Positions 10,102 to 21,135 of a stretch of 64,000 nt of DNA are shown piece by piece. The notes beneath the pieces are model-generated. The model was not told the origin of the DNA. It saw only the letters and a program-made list of their open reading frames with translations, and searched no databases. Position numbers and translations under genes: made by a program. Location: positions 30,867,876-30,931,875 of the forward strand of contig CM067546.1 of assembly GCA_034509755.1 (NCBI GenBank), read 5' to 3'. Each line of letters opens with the position of its first letter. The stretch's first letter is position 1. This stretch comes from Anisodus tanguticus (lineage: Eukaryota > Streptophyta > Magnoliopsida > Solanales > Solanaceae).

Positions 10102-11119
10102 ATGCAATCCCCGGAATCTTACTCAGAGGCAGTAAAACCAGTAACTCCTCTTAAGAAGGAGACAACACCAGCAAGCAACAACACTCATCTTCTAAAATGG
10201 GAATTTATTGTATCTCAGGCTCTACCAATAATGGCACTAGATAAACAATATGAAAACTTCAGGGTACAAGACCTACTAAAACCCTGTTACACCAACTACC
10301 AGTATGTAGATACCCAAGATCCTATTAAAATTAGGAAATATTATGACTTTATTCTCATAGATACCGACTCAATAGAAGTCGAACACAGCTACTTCAAAAA
10401 TAACCCAGAAGCGATTGAATATTCCAAATTCACGGTAAAAAGATACTAAGCCCCTTTAACTAGTATGTAGATCACCTACACACCCAATACCTTTATCCAG
10501 AAGTCACAAACCCTAGACGTATAATTGGTATGATTATAAAGACGCCTGGTTTAACTTCTTATATGTCCGCCCTAATACCCACACGTGGTTTGTTAAGTAT
10601 TCGGAGGGACTAAAAGAAAAGGTCATCCCTAGATGGTTCTACGAATGGTGGAACATATTCGAAGGAAATTTACAAGTAATAGCGCCAAGCTTCCAGAATC
10701 GATATACAGGTTTCCTAGAGGAACATCAAATTTCAACTCTTCCAGAACATATTAAATTATGCAAGTTCTTCGTACATAAACGGATATCATATATATTATA
10801 TTGGTCCTTTGACATTCAAGAAATGAATAGGATTTGTTATCTCAGCAAAACCATCAAAATCAAAGGATGGAGTCCCAAAGTTAAAGAAGAAACCCAAGTA
10901 AAAAGAGAGAAGAAAAGTTCATCTTCATCCGGAGAAACTTCAGTCTCCAAAGTAGAGGTAAAAAGGAGGCTCCTAGAAGCCTTATCCAAATTAGAAGATA
11001 ATGAGGATCCCAGTCAGATAATGGAATTAATTGACACGGCTTCTTCCAGTACCAGCAAACCAGACAACGGAGATATGCTGGCCCCAAGAGGAATAGCCCA
11101 ATTATACTTTCTGACTTAA
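10102..11119 (+). pseudogene. Pararetrovirus last ORF, TAV-like
   Basis: Two open pieces form one broken gene: 10102-10449 in frame 1, then frame 2 from about 10511 to 11119. The second piece has Trp-rich blocks (THTWFVKYS, IPRWFYEWWNIFEG) followed by a Lys/Ser/Glu-rich tail. The position after RNase H and before the promoter is that of the transactivator/inclusion-body gene in caulimovirids, a protein that lets later ORFs be translated on the polycistronic RNA. The call rests mainly on position plus the Trp-rich pattern. A frameshift between 10450 and 10510 inactivates it. It has no partner inside the window because the left copy is cut off. Confidence 0.55.
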
Positions 11120-11140
11120 ATCAGAAGACACATAAAACAG

Positions 11141-11191
11141 ACATAAAGCAGAAGCATACATAAAGCAGAAGCATACATAAAGCAGAAGAAG
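11141..11191. repeat. Three 17-bp direct repeats upstream of viral promoter
   Basis: Units beginning ACATAAAGCAGAAG start at 11141, 11158 and 11175, with a weaker fourth at 11192. They lie between the last viral ORF and the TATA box, where caulimovirid promoters carry enhancer elements. Confidence 0.8.
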
Positions 11192-11360
11192 ACATAAAGA
11201 AAAAGATTCTTCAAAAAGCAGGCGACCCTTCGGAAAAGTAAAAAGCAAGGGCCCCATGAACAATAAAAGACAAATGACCCTTCGGAAAAGCAAAAGCCAT
11301 TCTGAAAAGCCATTTGATCGTAACAGTCCATCTGTAATTAGATTATACTTCCCTGAGGCC

Positions 11361-11471
11361 TATATAAGTCTCTCAAGTTGTAACACTTAAGGCATCCGAA
11401 AATTATCCCCCTCAAACATTTTCTCTGCCTGATTTCCCCTGTAACTATGCTTTCAATTTCAACGAAATAAA
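11361..11471 (+). promoter_or_regulatory. Pararetrovirus promoter and poly(A) signal
   Basis: A strong TATA box (TATATAAG, 11361-11368) is followed about 100 bp downstream by AATAAA (11466-11471). In caulimovirids the pregenomic RNA starts about 30 bases after the TATA box and the poly(A) signal lies inside the terminal redundancy, so this spacing is what the family shows. It reads rightward, away from the viral genes and into flanking DNA. Promoter activity is inferred. Confidence 0.65.
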
Positions 11472-11534
11472 TTTGTAGTTTTTAAAGTTCTTTACTCTTT
11501 TTCCTTTACTGCTTTATTAATTATTTCCAAAAAA

Positions 11535-11700
11535 TAATACTTCGATCCGCATTTATATACAGATCCGATCCGTCAGAAATGGATCCGGGTCCAATCTGAA
11601 TCCATCGGGTCCAAAATTTTGAAGATCCATAACCTATAAAACAGATATGGATCCACCGGATCCGGACCGGGTCCAAGATCCATTGTCATCTCTAACCCAG
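11535..11700. repeat. Degenerate GGATCC/GGGTCC-rich repeats
   Basis: Short imperfect repeats built on GATCCG, GGATCC and GGGTCC occur about ten times, partly as inverted pairs. The block directly follows the pararetrovirus end. It resembles the GGATC-rich ends of some plant MITEs, but terminal inverted repeats could not be fixed. Confidence 0.5.
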
Positions 11701-11758
11701 ACCAAAAAACTTCGTCTAAAATAAATGGTTAACCAATCTTCTTTTAGTTATATTCTTT

Positions 11759-11877
11759 TTGTGTGTGTGTGTGTGTAGATTATGAAAACAACAGAAGTAC
11801 ATATACTTTCAATATCATCACAAGAAGATTTGTGATAAGCAATGTATTGAATACATAAAATTGAAAGTATATGTATG
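11759..11877. repeat. (GT)n microsatellite and small fold-back
   Basis: A short GT run (about 11760-11776) precedes an inverted repeat: 11797-11813 pairs with 11860-11876 around a loop of about 46 bp. No coding sequence is present. Confidence 0.6.
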
Positions 11878-11879
11878 TT

Positions 11880-13310
11880 CTAGAGACAATCTGTAATAGG
11901 ACAAATGTACTTGATACAGATTCATATTATTTTTAATGGAGATTAATATTTTGGCATTTGCAATTATTGAATTATTAGTTGATTATTTATAATATTTATA
12001 ATATGCATCCCTAGAGGTTACATTGTTATTAATAATGTGAGATATTAATATTATAACGTAACTCTTAAAATAGCATCGACAAATGATCATCGAGAATTGG
12101 GATATCGATGATATGTGATAAGTCGACATGTGGTGTGCATCAAATCCTTAGAAGATGTAGTATGTCTCACCTCCTATGAGTAATGGCTACTCGTGATGGA
12201 CACATGTATACTTTAAAGTATTGGTATACGCTCGATATAATGTTTGTTATACTTATCTAAAGTATGATCGGCGTGTGGGAGATAGAAGTCCTTAGACTTG
12301 AGGTCAATGATCACCTTGTCTACAAAGTAATATACTTTGATCCTATCCTAAGCTCAAATGCCTTATAGGTTGAGATACAACTTGTATTGGGTACATTACG
12401 ATGTGGATTAAAGGTTGTAGTTGAGCCAAGATTATGATTCATTCCTCAAATATATATTCGAGAGAACACTCAGCTTCTCAATGATATTAGGTTGACTAAG
12501 TCGTTGGCCAACACAATAGACATATTTAGAATATGATCTAGTTGTCAACTAATATAGATAAGATACAATGATTAAGCCATTTGGGTAGACACTTGACAAA
12601 TCCTAAGCTTGATCGGGTGTGTAGTGAATGAAAGGATTTTATCTTACCACATCGAGGTTAAGTTTCTTTGGATTCGTGTAAACGTACTTCAGATATTAAG
12701 TTCGTCTTGCGGCACCGTCTATGAGTTCCACGTAGACGTTAATTTGATTAATGTCGATATGTGAAGGCTTGTATGGTCATACTATGTCGATTGTCTTTTC
12801 GATCTAAGGATGTATTGAGAGAGTATTAAATATTCGATTTAGAATCGAGATATTTAAATGAATAATGATTGTTTTAATTAAGTCAAAATTGGATTTTGGA
12901 TTTAATTAAGAATGTGCGGAAAATAAAACGAGACAGTGTAGGGCCACGTCAGTGCCGCGACGCCCACACCATAGGGTCGCGGCGTTATGACCTAATATGT
13001 CTCGAATTTTGGGTTAGGCCCAAGGTCAAACCCTAATCCGGTTTGATCTAATTTTTCACCTATAAATACATATCTACACTTCATTATTCATTACATTTGA
13101 TTTTCATATCATTATTCTAAGTCTTAGAGATTAAGAATCAAAACACTCTCTCGAACCTCTGCCGGATTTCCTAGCTTTCCAAAGGAGGAATACATTGAAG
13201 CTTGGAGCTTGCAATCGAAAGGTCATTCGCGTGCGCACCCACGGTTGATAAAGATTTCAGATATTGTACACATGTAAGTATCATTCAAGTCTTATGTTTA
13301 CAGTTTAAAA
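11880..13310 (+). other. Non-coding, LTR- or promoter-like sequence
   Basis: No protein frame is supported here. A TATA box (TATAAATA, 13061-13068) is followed by a C/T-rich, leader-like stretch ending near 13280, as in the promoter and U5 part of plant LTRs. Paired LTR, PBS or PPT were not found, so this may be an old solo LTR or a lost gene's promoter. Confidence 0.3.
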
Positions 13311-13359
13311 TTATCCTATAGTCAAACAGTTATACGTTTGTTGGGTTTGAAACAAGTTT

Positions 13360-13803
13360 TCAATATCCGCTGCGTACAACAACCCAGCAAAAACCTTCAA
13401 AAATAACCTCAACAGATAGCTTATCAAAATTGGGGTAGGATACGCCCAACTTCTTTCTATCAATTCTTCTTCGGTAGCAATCCCCGATGAAAGGGGAAAA
13501 AACAATTGAGTCGCCATTCTCCTTAGCTTCCTTTAACACTAAGACAACGCTAATTAGACTTGATAGTGTGCCACTGCATATACCTTTTGATTGTCCTAGA
13601 ACATCTTCCTCTAATATTTTCAGGGCCGAGAACAAGAGAGGAAGAATATTTTCCATTAGTTCAACATTACATCTGCTGAAGTTTTCATCGTAACTACGCC
13701 CCCTTTTTTCTGACCACTCTTCCATTGGTGTCAAAACACTTGCCATCATCTTAACATAAACAGTCTCCTTGTTCCCTTTCGGAGCATCATGAGCACTAAT
13801 GGA
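13360..13803 (-). pseudogene. Exon-like gene fragment, family uncertain
   Basis: A minus-strand frame of about 145 codons is open from a possible splice acceptor (TTAG) near 13804 to the stop at 13360. It reads as a soluble helical protein with a PMEEWSEKRGRSYDENF block and an ENILPLLFSALKILEED block. These remind me of a conserved stretch in plant DUF810/MUN-type proteins, but the match is from memory and weak. The C-terminal third shows no such likeness and may be intron read-through. No neighbouring exons are seen within 1.5 kb on either side. It could be a captured gene piece or a decayed gene. Confidence 0.3.
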
Positions 13804-13813
13804 TTATATATAG

Positions 13814-14813
13814 ACATCTTCCCAAGATCCACATGTAATTTGATATATTCGCACATGTGCCTTCCATCTTAATTATATTCATAACATAGGGCTTGAGAGG
13901 TATCGGGTGTTCCTCATCCATAGTTCTTTTGGGGCCTCTACGATATAACCTAGTTTTGGCAATGTAAATAACAAAATGAAGAACCTATCAATATTAATCG
14001 CCCATCATTTTTTCTCTGTGGAAAGCAGACGGTAGTTGACCATTTGTCCATGCCTGTACAAAATACACACAATTTTTCCTTTTTGAACTAGTTTTGGTAA
14101 TATAATGAGCAATGTCCAACATGATAATAAATACTCCAAACCTTTTTTCTCTTTGAATGTGTGATTTAATTTGTTCTCAATACAAACCTGGAATGACGAA
14201 ATTGATCCTCCGATATTTCAATATATACAATAATTCGTGTATTTCATAAGCAACTGAAAAAGGTAAGATTTCTAGATTGTTTGTATTTGGTAGAAACTAA
14301 TTGTTGAAATCGTTCATGGTAGGATCATTAGGTAGAACAAGATGATAGTGAACCCACTCATTAAGAAAATTTATTATTTATTTCTTCTAATTTTGAACAC
14401 CTTTAATAAAAAAAAAATTACTACACCATTAAGCAGAGTTGGTAAAAGGGAAGGAAGTTCACTTTAATTCTTTTCGTATTATACTGCGAAAATAAATAAA
14501 GAGATTATTTACTATATATAAACTACTTAATTCCCTTTGATATTTAAGGGGAAATTCTAAAGTAGTAGTTGTAAAGGAGGTTAAAAAGTTGGTTTAAGTC
14601 AAAAGTTCAAATTCCAACTATGATATTATAGTGCTTTTTCAGATTCCTTTATATAAATTCTTGGGTTTTTTCACAAGCACAAAAGCATATTATTCAAATG
14701 AGAAGAATAGAGAGGTGAATTCATTACCAATCGAACTTTGAACTGTACTACACCACATTTGGACGAAATACATGAGAGATATTGTTATAGCCAAGTACTT
14801 GACCACTTATTCA
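13814..14813. other. Intergenic, nothing recognised
   Basis: AT-rich sequence without a supported gene. Short A-runs occur near 14408. The next element begins at 14814. Confidence 0.5.
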
Positions 14814-14972
14814 TGGTAGAAAGTATTAATCTTCATTGGGGAGCCTTTCGCATTAATACAAATATATATAGGTATACAATGTTGAATCCTTCTCTAATAA
14901 GGATCCCAATTCTACCGTAATTATACAACACAAAATATGGTAAATAATGCCTTATGTACACGTGCTAATACA
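14814..14972 (-). repeat. 3' LTR of copia element A
   Basis: It ends in CA on the plus strand (TG on the element strand) and is followed by the polypurine tract complement CCCCCTC at 14973-14979. It aligns along its length with 18896-19055. Confidence 0.8.
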
Positions 14973-15600
14973 CCCCCTCAGTCTGAGCGGGAGGAGGCCG
15001 GACGCTAAGACTGGATCTGAAGTCAAGGAAGAGTTGTCTAGAAAGGCGTTTTGTGAATATATACGCATACTGATAAGAGGAAGACACATGTAATACTCTG
15101 ACATGACCGAGAGCAACCTTCTCACGAACAAAGTGGATGTCCATCTCAATATGTTTGGTTCGCTGATGCTGAACCGGATTATGAGATAGATAGATGACGG
15201 ATATGTTATAATAATAAACCAAAGATACCTTACGCAACGGACACTGAAGCTCCAAAAAAAGTTTCAGAACCAACAGATCTCAGCAACAACATTCGCAACA
15301 CCTCTGTATTCTGCTTCTGCCCTCGAACGAGATAATATGGCTTGCCTCTTGGCAGACTAAGATATGACATTATCCCCTAAGTACACACAATAGCATAAGG
15401 TGGATCGTTGCATGTCCGGACAGCCTGCCTAATCAGCATCTGTATATGACAACAATCTGGTCGGTGCTGAGGGATAGAGATGTAATCCATAATCAAGTGT
15501 GCCCTTAACGTATCGAATGATATGTTTAAGGGCAATAAAATGAGGCTCCCTGGGGGCATGCATGAATAAGAATACCTGCTGAACAACATAAACAATATCA
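14973..15600 (-). pseudogene. Copia A RNase H
   Basis: RNase H remnants in shifting frames show the IEMDIHFVREKVALGHVRVLHV block near the C-terminus (about 15080-15160) and the HYRSLAG-to-RNase H linker region farther right. Stops and frame changes occur at several points. The last codons run into the LTR. Confidence 0.75.
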
Positions 15601-16470
15601 GGTCTAGTGAAATTCAGGTACTATAGGGTACCTGCAAGACTCCGGTAGATAGTGGGATCTGACACTGGACCTCCATCCAAAGCACTGAGCTTTGATTTGG
15701 AGTCAACTGGAGTAGACATGATCTTGCAATTTGTCATTTTAGCCTCGTACACAATCTCCTCTGCATACTTACATTGACAAAGAAACATAGTGTCTGCAAA
15801 TCTAGTCACTAAAATCCCCAAAAAATAGCTCAACTTCCCCAAGTCAGTCATAGCAAATTCTGTTTTAAGCAGGGCAATGATCTCCTTTTTCAACAACTCA
15901 AATGAGGCAGTGAGTACAATATCATCCACATACAATAACAAATATGCAATGCTACTACCTCTATGAAAAATAAATAGAGAATTATCACACTTGTATACAA
16001 ACCCAATCTGCAAAATATACTGTGTAAAGCGATCATACCACGCTCGAGGAGCCTATTTCAAGCCATAAAGTGACTTACGGAGATGACATATATACAGAGG
16101 GGCGGCTGGATGGACAAAACCAGGCGGTTGATGCATATAAATCATTTCTTTCAAATCCCTATGTAGAAACACATTTTTCACATCAAGTTGATGAATAGGT
16201 CAGTGCTTACCCATAGCAATACTCAAAATTGTGCGAATAGTGGCCGGTTTAACAACTGGCCTGAATGTCTCACCACAATCGATACCCTCCTACTGATTAT
16301 TTCCATTAGCCACAAGTCGTGCCTTGTACCTCTCTAGAGCACCACTGTCTCTGTATTTGTGATAAAAAAGCCACATGCATCATATCACATTCACCCCCTC
16401 CGGTCTAGGAACCAAATTCCAAGTGTGTTGTTTCGTTAAAGCATTAAATTCCTCACACATGGACGCATTT
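15601..16470 (-). pseudogene. Copia A reverse transcriptase
   Basis: RT of a Ty1-copia Pol. The best piece is 16013-15621 with LLLYVDDIVLTAS (catalytic YVDD), DLGKLSYFLGI and a STPVDSK block, then YRSLAGTL. The N-terminal half (16470-16014) still shows remnants of KARLVANG, QLDVKNVFLH and LKEMIYMHQPPGF in broken frames. Confidence 0.85.
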
Positions 16471-17290
16471 CAATTAGGGTCAAGTTTGGTTAGTTTTGAA
16501 TTTTTGGGAATGGGGGAAATTGTTTGTGTTGATAAGTTAAACTGGACTTTGGGCCTGAAAATCCCGTGTTGGGCACATGTTTCTATTGGGTGAGTGGGTA
16601 CCGTGGGTGGATGGGTATTTGGTTAGGTTTATGGTGTCGGGTCACTGGTTGGTGGTTGGTGTCGGAACGATGACAGGTGTTGTCGACGGGACACGGTATT
16701 GGGTAAGCTATGTCAGGGGATATCCTCGGGTAGGATGGTGGAGACGACGGGTCGGGTGATGTTGGGTATGGTGACGGTAGTGGGTTGGGACTGTATTAGT
16801 GGTATGTTGGTGTGATGTTGGTGTTGCGGGTATTGGGACTAGTTGTGGTCATGGTTTCGATGACTAGTAGGGTTCCGGTGGAGGGGTGGTTGACTGGGTT
16901 AGCGGCTACGGTTGCTTCTGGAGGCTGCGACACAGTAGGTGGTGGTGATTGGTTCCTGTTGGTGGTATGGATGATTACCGGTGGTGATCCAGAGATGTTT
17001 TGTCATGGTGGTTCAGATGTGCGAGGGTGGTGAAGACACTGAGTTGGATGGCCGGTTCCCGGTGGTGATGGCAACCTGCGGTAACGGTGACATCGATCGG
17101 ACCGAAATTATAGACGTCGGAGTTGGCTCTGTGGTGGTGGCAGTGGGTGGCAGAGACTGGGCTGTGACGACTGGACTTCCGGTGGCGGCTGTTTGTGCAT
17201 CTGTCGCCGCCGGAACAGTGGCAGCCTCGCGGAATGCTTGTTGGACAAGCGGTGATGGGTCCGAATCTTCGAGAAATTGGTAATCAGTAA
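16471..17290. other. G-rich hinge region of copia A
   Basis: About 800 bp with strong G/T bias on the plus strand lie where copia Pol has its Pro/Ser/Thr-rich linker between integrase and RT. Long plus-strand frames here (for example 16812-17283) are rich in Val, Gly and Trp and look like by-products of base composition. The element-strand frame is broken. Confidence 0.5.
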
Positions 17291-17291
17291 C

Positions 17292-18600
17292 TCAAAATTT
17301 TATAATGTTGTCAAACTGGAAGACATATTCGACAAAGGTGACGTGGTGAGAAATTATAATTTTATATGTAGAGAGCTCATAGCACAAGGACCCCCTATGG
17401 TTTGACGGGAAACCTAGGAAGGCACACGGAATAGACCGGGGTGCTAATTTGTGAGGTGTCGTGGATGTCAGATTTGTGTAACACAGACAACCGAAAATTC
17501 TAAAGTGGTCATACGTGGGGATCCAACGATAGAGAATTTCGGTGGGTGTCCTATTTTGAATCGCACGGGTAGGTAAAAAGTTGAGAATGTTTTCCGCCAT
17601 TTTTAATGCATATACCCAAAAATTAGGGGGGAGAGACGCATGAAAAAAAGGGTACAAATCATATTATTAATGGTTCGGAGAATTCTTTCGGCTTTTCCAT
17701 TTTGAGGGGAGGTATATGGGCACGAGAAATGAAAAACCATGTCGGTAACCGCACCGAATTTATGATATAAGGAATTATTAAACTACGACCATTATCACAT
17801 TGAAATAATTTTGTCTTTTTCAAATTGCGTTTTAACTATTGTACGAAACTCAACAAATTTGGAGAACACTTGAGATTTGAGATTTGAGTGGGTCCCAAAG
17901 AAAGTGGGGGAAATCATCCAAATATACCAGATAATATTTGCGGCTTAAATTTCTAGTTATGGGAGATGTCCATAAATCAGCGTGAATAATATCAAAGGGA
18001 GAGAAAGTAGTACTCATAGAAGTCGTAAATGGTAGTCTAACGTGTTTCCCTAACTGACAAGAGGAGCAACTATGAGAAATGTTCCCTTTGTTACACTGGA
18101 TTAAATTTCGATTTCTAAGAGAATAAAAAATGTGAGAACCCGGATGACCAATTCTACTATGCCACGTTGAGGGAGATATGGTTGTTAGAACGGTGGGAGG
18201 AGTGACACTAGCAGTGGATGTGGGTAGGAAGGGATATAGGTCTCCCTCACTATTGCATCTCGTAAGGAGTTTTCCGGTACAGAGGTCCGTTATAGAGAAT
18301 CCAAACGGATCAAAATTAATTGAGACAGAATTATCAGTGGCATATTTTCTAACATAAATTAGATTTTTGATGATGTGTGGGGCATAAAAGACGTTTTTAA
18401 TAGAGAAGGGGGATGCGGTAGTGGGGTAAGGGTATAGCCAAATCCTTAAATTAGAATGCGATGACTGTTGCCGATCATAATAGACTGCGGAGTATTTAAA
18501 TTTCGCAGTTGAGTAAGATTACCATAATGATTGGTGAGGTGAGACGTGGTGCCCGTATCCATATACCACGCATTATCAGGTTGTTGGCAAGTCAAAGAAG
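17292..18600 (-). pseudogene. Copia A protease and integrase
   Basis: From right to left: a protease active site (WYMDTGTT) at about 18549-18568, GAG-pre-integrase sequence with the His-His/Cys-Cys zinc region (about 18250-18050), degraded integrase core, and an intact piece at 17657-17292 with LPTRAIQNRTPTEILY and the FGCLCY and CAFLGFPSNHRG blocks at the integrase C-terminus. Frames are broken in between. Confidence 0.8.
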
Positions 18601-18895
18601 CCATTTATTTGTGTTCTCAGGTAAAGAATAAATTTTATTTATTTTCGGGTAAGAGCCTGTGATTTATTCTTTGGTAAAAGGAAAAGAAAAGAAAGGACAG
18701 AGCAATGGGCAGAAGGCAGCATTAGTCAGCAGCAGAAGGAAGTAGAGAGCAGCAGGCAAAAAAACAGACAATAATTATTGTTGCTTTTGGTCTTGTTCTC
18801 AGGAAGGAAGCCGACGGAAAACAGAGAAGGAGAAAGGTTCTCGGGTGAACGAGAAAAAGACACGAAATAGGTTTAGGTTTTGGCTTCTAATACTA
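18601..18895 (-). other. Copia A leader and degenerate primer site
   Basis: Non-coding leader between the 5' LTR and the protease. The primer-site complement next to the LTR (about 18882-18895, GGCTTCTAATACTA) is a mutated form of GGCTCTTGATACCA seen in copia element E. The gag gene that should lie here is absent. Confidence 0.6.
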
Positions 18896-19055
18896 TGTAG
18901 GAAAGTATTAATCTTCGTTGGAGAGTCTTTCTCATTAATACAAATATATATAGGTGTACAATATTGAATCCTTCTCTAATAAGGATCTCAATTCTACCAT
19001 AATTATACAACACAAAATATCGTAAATATATGCCCTATATACACGTGCTAATATT
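18896..19055 (-). repeat. 5' LTR of copia element A
   Basis: It starts TGTAGGAAAG on the plus strand and aligns with 14814-14972. The outer end is eroded, so the boundary near 19055 is approximate. Confidence 0.75.
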
Positions 19056-19423
19056 TATATATCAACAAGAGTTCTTTCATTCTCCAATCAACAACAAATC
19101 AAATTAACAAAATAGAGTATAATTAATCAAATAATTTTTTATTTCAAGTCATAACAAACATGAAAACGACATGGTTCAAGCATATTATAAAATCTGAAAG
19201 AAAGTAATGAAACATAATATTTCTTTTGTGTTATTCACTGCAACTAGTATACAAGTTTATATATATAATAAAAATACCTAAAATTGCTCCTAAATATAAG
19301 CTATTATAATCAATTACAGCTTGTCAATAATCCCAACAATCCCTATAATTGTGATGATTATGATTGAGTCAATGATCTGATGCAAAGTATATGTGGAAAC
19401 AAAATATCCTCCAATCCTCCCCT

Positions 19424-19929
19424 TCAAGTTGGAGCATGAAGAATGGAAATGCCCAACTTGCCAAGCAGTCGATGGAAATAATCACGACCAAGAGCTTTGG
19501 TAAAAATATTCGCTAACTGACTTTGTGAAGAAATCGATTTAGTTGCAATGATTTGTGACTGAATTTGTTGCCGAATAAAATGACAATCTATTTCGATATG
19601 TTTGTTCGCTCATGGAGCACTGAGTTAGCTGCAATGTGAATAGTTGCTTGATTGTCACAAAACAAAGAAACTGGCGAGGTACATGATACATGCAGGTCTT
19701 GTAATATTTGTTTAAGCCAAATAATTTCGCTGGTGGTGGTTGCCATTGCTATATAGTCGGCTTCCGTAGAAGAACAAGAAACTATTGTTTGCTTCTTAGA
19801 TCGCCATGAAATTGGCGAAGAGCCAAGAAATATAATATAACCAATAGTTGAGTTGCGTGTCATGGGACATCCTGCCCAATCTGCGTCGCAGTATGCCTGC
19901 AAAGATAATTTATTATTCGAAGAGAGCAA
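19424..19929 (-). pseudogene. Copia B RNase H
   Basis: RNase H domain with YCDADWAGCPMTRNST, ISWRSKKQTIVSCSSTEAD, FCDNQATIHIAANSVLHERT, and a broken C-terminal FTKALGRDYFHRLLGKLGI block. It would degrade the RNA template in reverse transcription. One frameshift lies near 19588. Confidence 0.85.
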
Positions 19930-20129
19930 AATACCTTGTCCTTATGACCCTTTCAAATAACGAAGTACCCCATAGGTAGAATCAATGTGAGGTTGTCGAG
20001 GTTGATGTATAAATTGACTAAGAATATGTATTGCATAACTGATGTCAGGATGAATAATATTGAGATACAATAATCGACCCACTATTCGACAATATTCTTT
20101 CGGGTTTTTGTAAATCTCACCAGAGTCAT

Positions 20130-20870
20130 TTCAAGCTTGTGTTGCTGCTCCATCAAAGAGGAATCCGCCAGTTAGACCACAATCAGCCAAGATGTCAAGT
20201 ACATACTTGCGTTGGCTAAAAATATCCCTTCTGGAGAGCGAGCCACCTCAATCCCCAAAAAATACTTAAGCTTCCCAAGATTTTTGATGTGGAACTTTGC
20301 ATCCAAGTAACTCTTCAACTTTCAAATACAATATGAATTTGTCCCTGTGATGATAATATCATCAACGTAGACAAGACCAACAAAAAAATATCCTCCATAG
20401 GTGAAGGTAAATAAGGAATAATCTACAGTGGATTGTTGAAAACCAATAGAAAAAAGAGAAGCAGTGAATTTTTGGTACCGATTTGTAGATGCTTGGCTAA
20501 GCACATAGAGGGACTTTCGTAACCTGCAAACACGTTGCTCCCCCTTTTTGGCAAACCCTTGTGGGATCTTCATATACACTTCTTCCTTCAAATATCCATG
20601 TAATAAGGCGTTATTACATCTAATTGATGTATTTCCCAATTTTTAACCGAAGCAATTGCCAATAAATAATGGACGGTGACTAATTTTGCAACGGCGGCAA
20701 AAGTCTCATGGAAATTGACTCCCTCAATATTAGTGTAACCTTTTGCAACTAGACGCGCCTTGTGGCGTTCAATGCTCCCATCCGGTCTATATTTAATTTT
20801 ATAGACCCATTTGGAATCTATAGCTCTTTTTTTGAACGACAACAATTTCAAAGTCTAGGTTTCATTTCTT
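20130..20870 (-). pseudogene. Copia B reverse transcriptase
   Basis: RT with AIDSKWVYKIKYRPDGS, HKARLVAKGYTN, FHETFAAVAK, YMKIPQGFAKKGEQ and the catalytic YVDDI (about 20355-20369). Two overlapping pieces (20851-20588 and 20639-20322) show a frameshift near 20600. The end toward RNase H (20130-20320) is further broken. Confidence 0.85.
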
Positions 20871-21135
20871 CTAGACCAACAATTTCTTTTGTCATTGCAT
20901 CTCTCTAATGTTCACGTTGGACTGCTTGAGAGAACTATTTCTGATCATCATTAAAAGAGATGGCCGCTAAGAAAGCAGTATGATTAGATGAAAATTTAGA
21001 ATATGAAATAAAATGAGATAAAGGATGTACCGTCAAGTTTGTTGAAGGAGTGGAAGGAGCTGTGCTTTTCTCTACAGGAGCAAGGGAGGGAGGCAATGCA
21101 TATTTATAGCCCGATAGTGAATAAGACGCTTGCCT

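Larger units (their letters stand above)
5212..11500 (+). mobile_element. Endogenous pararetrovirus, right copy
   Basis: This plus-strand caulimovirid copy runs from leader to terminal promoter. In order it has leader, ORF1, movement protein, coat protein, a truncated Pol, a TAV-like last gene, short repeats and a TATA box with downstream AATAAA. About 1.25 kb covering the protease and first part of RT is missing (junction near 8838-8845). Most other damage is single stop codons. The right boundary is set loosely at the end of viral-looking sequence near 11500. Confidence 0.8.
14814..19055 (-). mobile_element. Ty1-copia element A (gag-less)
   Basis: A minus-strand copia element is bounded by two related LTRs of about 160 bp. 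Inside, read right to left, are a degenerate primer site, a leader, protease, integrase pieces, a G-rich (plus strand) hinge, RT and RNase H. There is no gag domain between leader and protease, so it is an internal deletion derivative. RT wording (LLLYVDDIVLTAS, DLGKLSYFLGI) is like the Ale/Retrofit lineage. Many stops and indels show that it is old. No clear 5-bp target duplication was found. Confidence 0.85.

Noticed and set aside
16577..17283. Plus-strand Val/Gly/Trp-rich frames
   Set aside because: They follow the G/T bias of the copia hinge and show no domain.
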